NCBI GenBank assembly: GCA_007258455.2
Contig: VDFB02193867.1
Coordinates: forward strand, 527,883,296-527,947,295
Length of the DNA stretch: 64,000 bases
Source of the DNA: Sequoia sempervirens
Lineage: Eukaryota > Streptophyta > Pinopsida > Cupressales > Cupressaceae
Reading direction: 5' to 3'
In this document: piece after piece, positions 60,413-64,000 of the stretch
How positions within the stretch are numbered: the stretch's first letter is position 1
How the letters are laid out: each line of letters opens with the position of its first letter
Notes under the pieces: generated by a model
Databases searched by the model: none
Told to the model about the DNA's origin: nothing
The model's input: the letters and a program-made list of their open reading frames with translations, nothing else
Translations under genes and position numbers: made by a program

Positions 60413-61359
60413 CCTCCCGGAGACTGCGTCACAACTTTTTCCTACTGACATACGAGGCAAATATGGACATAGTCATCTACATCCTTTCTCATCTTTGGCT
60501 AGTAGAACCCATTTTCTAGGTGCGCAAGAGTCCTCTTTTGTCCCAGATGGCCAACCCATGGGTTGTCATGGCACTCGTGCATGAGGTCTCTTCGTAGAAT
60601 CTTGTATTTGGGAATGTAAACTTTATCCTATGTGAAGACCATGAGTCCTCCTTTGTCACTAAACTTGTGGGTCCTTCCTTCCCTGCATTGCTTCCACAAT
60701 TCTGCAGCTTGTGGGTCTTCCACCAAGTCTTGCTTGATGTTCTCGACCATTTCTGGTGAGAGAGTAACTTGGCTTGCACTCGGTGCAACTCTGTCGGACT
60801 TAGATTCTATTGCCATCAATTGTGTCTTTTTGTTTAGAGAATCCACTACAACATTCTTCTTGTCAGGGTTATAGAGGATCTCATAGTCAAAATTTGCAAG
60901 AAATTCTTTCCATCTTGCTTGTTTAGGAGTAAGCTTCACTTGTGTCTTGAAATATGTTGAAGAGATGTTGTCAATCTTGACAATGATCGGTATGCCCAAA
61001 AGATAGTGCCTCTAAGTGCGAAGACAATGAATGATCCCAGTCATTTCTTTTTCATGGGTGAAATAGATTCTTTCTCTATCCTTCAACTTTCGTGATTCGT
61101 AAGCCACTAGGTGCCCGTCTTGCATGAGCATAGCCCCAACTGTAAAGTTTGATGCATTGCTTTGTACTTCAAAGGGCCAATTGAAATTAGGTAGTGCAAG
61201 CAAGGGCTCTGTGGTGAGCTTCTTCTTGAGTGTCTCAAATGCCACTTTGTACTTATCCAACCACTTCCACTTCTGGTCCTTCTTGAGGAGGTCTATCAAA
61301 GGGGTGAACCATTTGGAGTAGCCAACCACAAATTTCCTGTAGTAATTTGCCAAGCCCAA
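60413..61359 (-). pseudogene. RNase H and integrase zinc-binding part of the third gypsy element
   Basis: [20 protein letters not shown] (RT thumb), [52 protein letters not shown], then LVEDPQAAELWKQCREG and the integrase zinc finger HECHDNPWVGHLGQ...YVHICLVCQ (HHCC intact). In the RNase H the first catalytic Asp site reads SNAS rather than SDAS. The integrase is interrupted at 60,412 by the TIR element and resumes at 59,603. Confidence 0.85.
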
Positions 61360-61401
61360 AAACTGTCACACTTCATGCACATTTCGAAGTGGCTCCCAAT
61401 C

Positions 61402-62120
61402 TCAGATTGTGATGATTTTCTTTGGGTTTGGTCTTATCTTGCCTTTTCCCACAATATGGCCAAGGAAGTAGACTTCCTCTTGGGGAAATATGCATTTCTC
61501 TTTTTTGACAAAGAGTTGGTGCTCACGGAGCAATTCAAACACCTCCACTAGGTGGAACTTGTGTTCCTCCATGTTTTTGTTGTATATGAGGATATTGTCT
61601 AGATAAACCATTACAAACTTGTCTAGTAGAGGCCATAACACATCGTTCATGAGTCTGCAAAATGTACCTGGAGTGTTGCAAAGCCCAAAGGGCATAACCA
61701 TGAATTCGTATGACCCTTAGCGAGTCACACAAGTTGCTTTTTCTTCATCCCCTACAGCTATCCTAACTTGGTAGTAGCCTTGCTTAAGATCCAACTTGGT
61801 GAATACTTTCGCCCTTGCAAGGTGATCAAAGCAATTCGCTATGAGTGGGAGAGGATACTTTTTTTTAATGGTGAGCTTATTGAGTGCCATGAAGTCAATG
61901 CATAACCTCAGCATTTCGTCTTTCTTCCTTTGGAACAATACTGGCACCCCATATGGAGAACAGGATGGTCACACATAGCCCGCTTCCAACCACTCTTCTA
62001 GTTTCTTTTTCAACTCAACCATTTCAGGGCCAAACAACTTATATGGTGCCTAGGTAGGAGGTTTGGCTCCTGTTTGCAATTCTATTATGTGATCTACCAC
62101 CTGCCGTGGGGGGAGTTCTG
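61402..62120 (-). pseudogene. Reverse transcriptase of the third gypsy element
   Basis: Reads [69 protein letters not shown] and [14 protein letters not shown]. The catalytic box is YLDN (61,594-61,605) where YLDD is required, so the second metal-binding Asp is lost in addition to stops at about 61,960 and 61,717. Confidence 0.9.
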
Positions 62121-62211
62121 AAGGTAGCTTCTACATCCTATCCTCATATTCAAGAATGATTTTACTGATAGCTGTCGGAATGGGTGCCTTTGTCGCACCA
62201 TCTATCTCATC

Positions 62212-62720
62212 TCAACCCCCAAGCAACACGGCCAGAAACAAAGGTTCCTTTGGGTTATTTTTAGTCGCTTTCATCATGCTTAGAGTTGAAACCACCTGAC
62301 CATTCCCATTGTGTTTGCACTCTACCGTCTTGACCATACATTTCTGCATTGGGTCCATGAACATTAGAGACTCTAGATGAGGAATCATTGCTACTTTATT
62401 GAGTCTCAGAAACTCTTGGCCTAGGATTAAGTCAAATTCATCCATGTCAATGGCCAATAGATCCATTTTGTTATGCTAAGTTCCTACTGAAGCGAGGAAA
62501 TCCCGCATGACTCCACAAACCTTCTTTATTGGGGAACTCACTGCTTTAAATGTAGAGTTAGTGCTTGACTGCACCTTGGGCCCTATGGCTTGAGCTTTCA
62601 TAGCTGAAATGTAGTTATGGATAGCCCCTGAATCCACCAATGTTGATACATGTCGCCCATCAAGGTGGACATCCACAAAGCACAACTTATGCTTGTCCAT
62701 CAGTTTGGGCGTTGTGGCCT
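62212..62720 (-). pseudogene. Protease of the third gypsy element
   Basis: VSTLVDSGAIHNYISAMKA carries the catalytic DSG. DEFDLILGQEFLRLNKVAMI is the C-terminal Leu-Gly strand with the LGxxWL/FL pattern. One stop at about 62,475 separates the two. Confidence 0.85.
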
Positions 62721-62799
62721 TTGACTAACCAAGTGTGTTGAGAGCACTAAGCTGAAGAGCTCCCATTAACAATAGCCAAATCATCTTTTTTTGTTAAGC

Positions 62800-63929
62800 C
62801 TTCTGTAGTGTTTAGCCTAACTCGCTCCGGACAGTCTCATGCCCAATGGAGGAGACCTTTGTTACAAATGGGGCATGGAGACGACAATGGTCTCACAGTA
62901 CCCTTATTCTTGGCTCCATCTGATCCTTTGTTAGAACCTTTCCCAGATCCTTTCTTATTGTTCAAATTGGACATCGTGAAAGTGCTTTATCTTAACTTCG
63001 TTGGGTCTTTGCTTTCCTTTGTCATAGATGAAGACTTCTTTTTGAATTTTTGCTGACCACTAGATTCTTTGTTTGACTCTCTATTGTAGTCGATAATCGA
63101 TCTACAACTGTGATGGCTGTAGCTAGGGTCTACACATTAGCATGCCTAAGCTCGGTTTGAGCCCACTGTGGTAATCCCCTCATGAACTAAAATAATTGAT
63201 CCTGCTCAGACATGTCCTTGATCTCAAGCATCAAGGTGGTAAATGCCTTGATATAGTCTCACATCTTACCATTGTATTTCAAATCCATGAGTCGCATTCT
63301 GGTAGTCCAAGAAGAGTTCTCAGGTTTAAACTATAGCTTTAATGCTTCTTGGAACTTCGCCTAGGTATCCACGACTGACACCAATTTTCCCGCTCTCATA
63401 TCCTCCACTCAATTTCGCCACCAAAGCTTCATGACATCTGTTAGATATGTCGCAAAATTCTTAACCTTGGCTTCCTCTGATAGGCTAGGAAGGGTATCCA
63501 AGTATTGGTCCATATCCCAAAAGTAATTTTCTAAGACTTTGTCATCTTGTTGCCTAGTATATTTAGTTAGGGGCTTAGCCTTGAGTCTGGAACTCATGCC
63601 TACTTAAGACATCGAAGTGATGAGGGTCTTTAAGAACTTCATGTCGTCCTCAAACCTTTGTTGTTTCTTCATACCAATGCTCATTTGGTTTTGCAGTGTG
63701 GAGACATCATTCTCTAACTGTCCAATTTTGTATGCTGATCCAACATCCTCAAGGGACTCCATACTCGATTCTCCAAATTGTTTAGCCAGTCTTTGGTCTT
63801 TGTCTTTGAGCGGCGGGTATTCACGTTGAATCCCCTTGTCTGTGGTGAGTGCTCATCATGGAGGCGTTGTTCCTCCTGCATGTTGTGCTTCGGATCGAAG
63901 TCACCTAGACCTTTAGATGCTGCTTCCAT
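62800..63929 (-). pseudogene. gag of the third gypsy element
   Basis: Starts MEAASKGLGDFDPKHNMQEE at 63,929. Capsid part: VLENYFWDMDQYLDTLPSLS, MKLWWRN, then VDTWAKFQEALKL and DYIKAFTTLMLEIKDMSEQD, FMRGLPQWAQTELRHANV in one phase with stops. A zinc knuckle C-x2-C-x4-H-x4-C is readable near 62,830-62,880 (CPICNKGLLHWA-x-DC). Typical plant chromovirus-like gag; inactive. Confidence 0.8.
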
Positions 63930-64000
63930 GGTAACAAATCTTGTGGATACAAAATTTCACTTAACCTCACCTTTGGAGGTATTCACGTACTTTGGCTAAG

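Larger units (their letters stand above)
58500..63929 (-). mobile_element. Third Ty3/gypsy element, chromovirus-like, continues past window end
   Basis: Minus-strand order gag (from 63,929), protease, RT, RNase H, integrase. Motifs ([51 protein letters not shown]) fit the chromovirus branch; no chromodomain was identified downstream of the integrase, where 58,500-59,300 is unreadable. The 5' LTR must lie beyond 64,000. All domains have stops. An 804-bp TIR element is inserted in the integrase. Confidence 0.9.

Overview
The window is plant nuclear DNA, AT-rich, gene-poor and built almost entirely from old, nested transposable elements. Plant origin is shown by a broken EDS1/PAD4-type immune lipase-like gene, TTTAGGG-type telomere-like heptamers, a tRNA-Lys-primed Tat-type Ty3/gypsy retrotransposon and a 5S-rRNA-bearing Cassandra-like element. 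A Penelope-like retroelement (PLE) with a GIY-YIG endonuclease points to a conifer, because such PLEs ('Dryads') are known from conifers. That placement is inference. I see no intact cellular gene.

Layout. 0.3-2.3 kb: a decayed charged reading frame of unknown family. 3.6-4.0 kb: a GA-rich array. 5.6-11.0 kb: a decayed Ty3/gypsy element on the minus strand (gag, protease, RT, RNase H, integrase). 13.39-13.84 kb: a solo or 3' LTR. 17.1-18.7 kb: a dispersed repeat with a second copy at 53.65 kb. 20.2-20.7 kb: a short tandem array and a TA microsatellite. 21.6-23.0 kb: the EDS1-like pseudogene with a plausible TATA box. 24.0-57.7 kb: the PLE, split in two. 58.5-64 kb: a third Ty3/gypsy element on the minus strand, with an 804-bp TIR element inserted in its integrase.

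The main result is a three-level nest. The PLE runs on the minus strand from about 57.66 kb. It breaks at 55,752 between the LPFLD-like and ILI-like codons and resumes in the same reading frame at 24,784. The 30,959 bp between (24,789-55,747) have 30-bp terminal inverted repeats. These match in the first 5 and last 18 bases, with all seven mismatches contiguous. The segment is flanked by a perfect 4-bp duplication, ATGT. Both ends also carry clusters of a decamer, TTCGGTCGAA, in both orientations. So this is a giant DNA transposon. It contains a multi-exon minus-strand gene (28,052-45,913) with an RNase-H-like signature (VVDFVENY, WSDG, HGKGEHDG) and Cys clusters, the likely transposase, whose superfamily I cannot name with confidence. 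That gene is itself interrupted by a 13.8-kb Tat-lineage LTR retrotransposon (31,112-44,905) with two LTRs, a GGAGG duplication, a 27-nt tRNA-Lys primer site, a G-patch domain and dual RNase H domains. The insertion order is therefore PLE, then giant TIR element, then Tat retrotransposon. A second unknown reading frame (47.1-48.5 kb) and a Cassandra-like element with an inverted 5S core (48.66-49.25 kb) also lie inside the giant element.

Nearly every coding region carries stops and frameshifts, so most entries are relics. Boundaries marked approximate were placed by eye from translated motifs.
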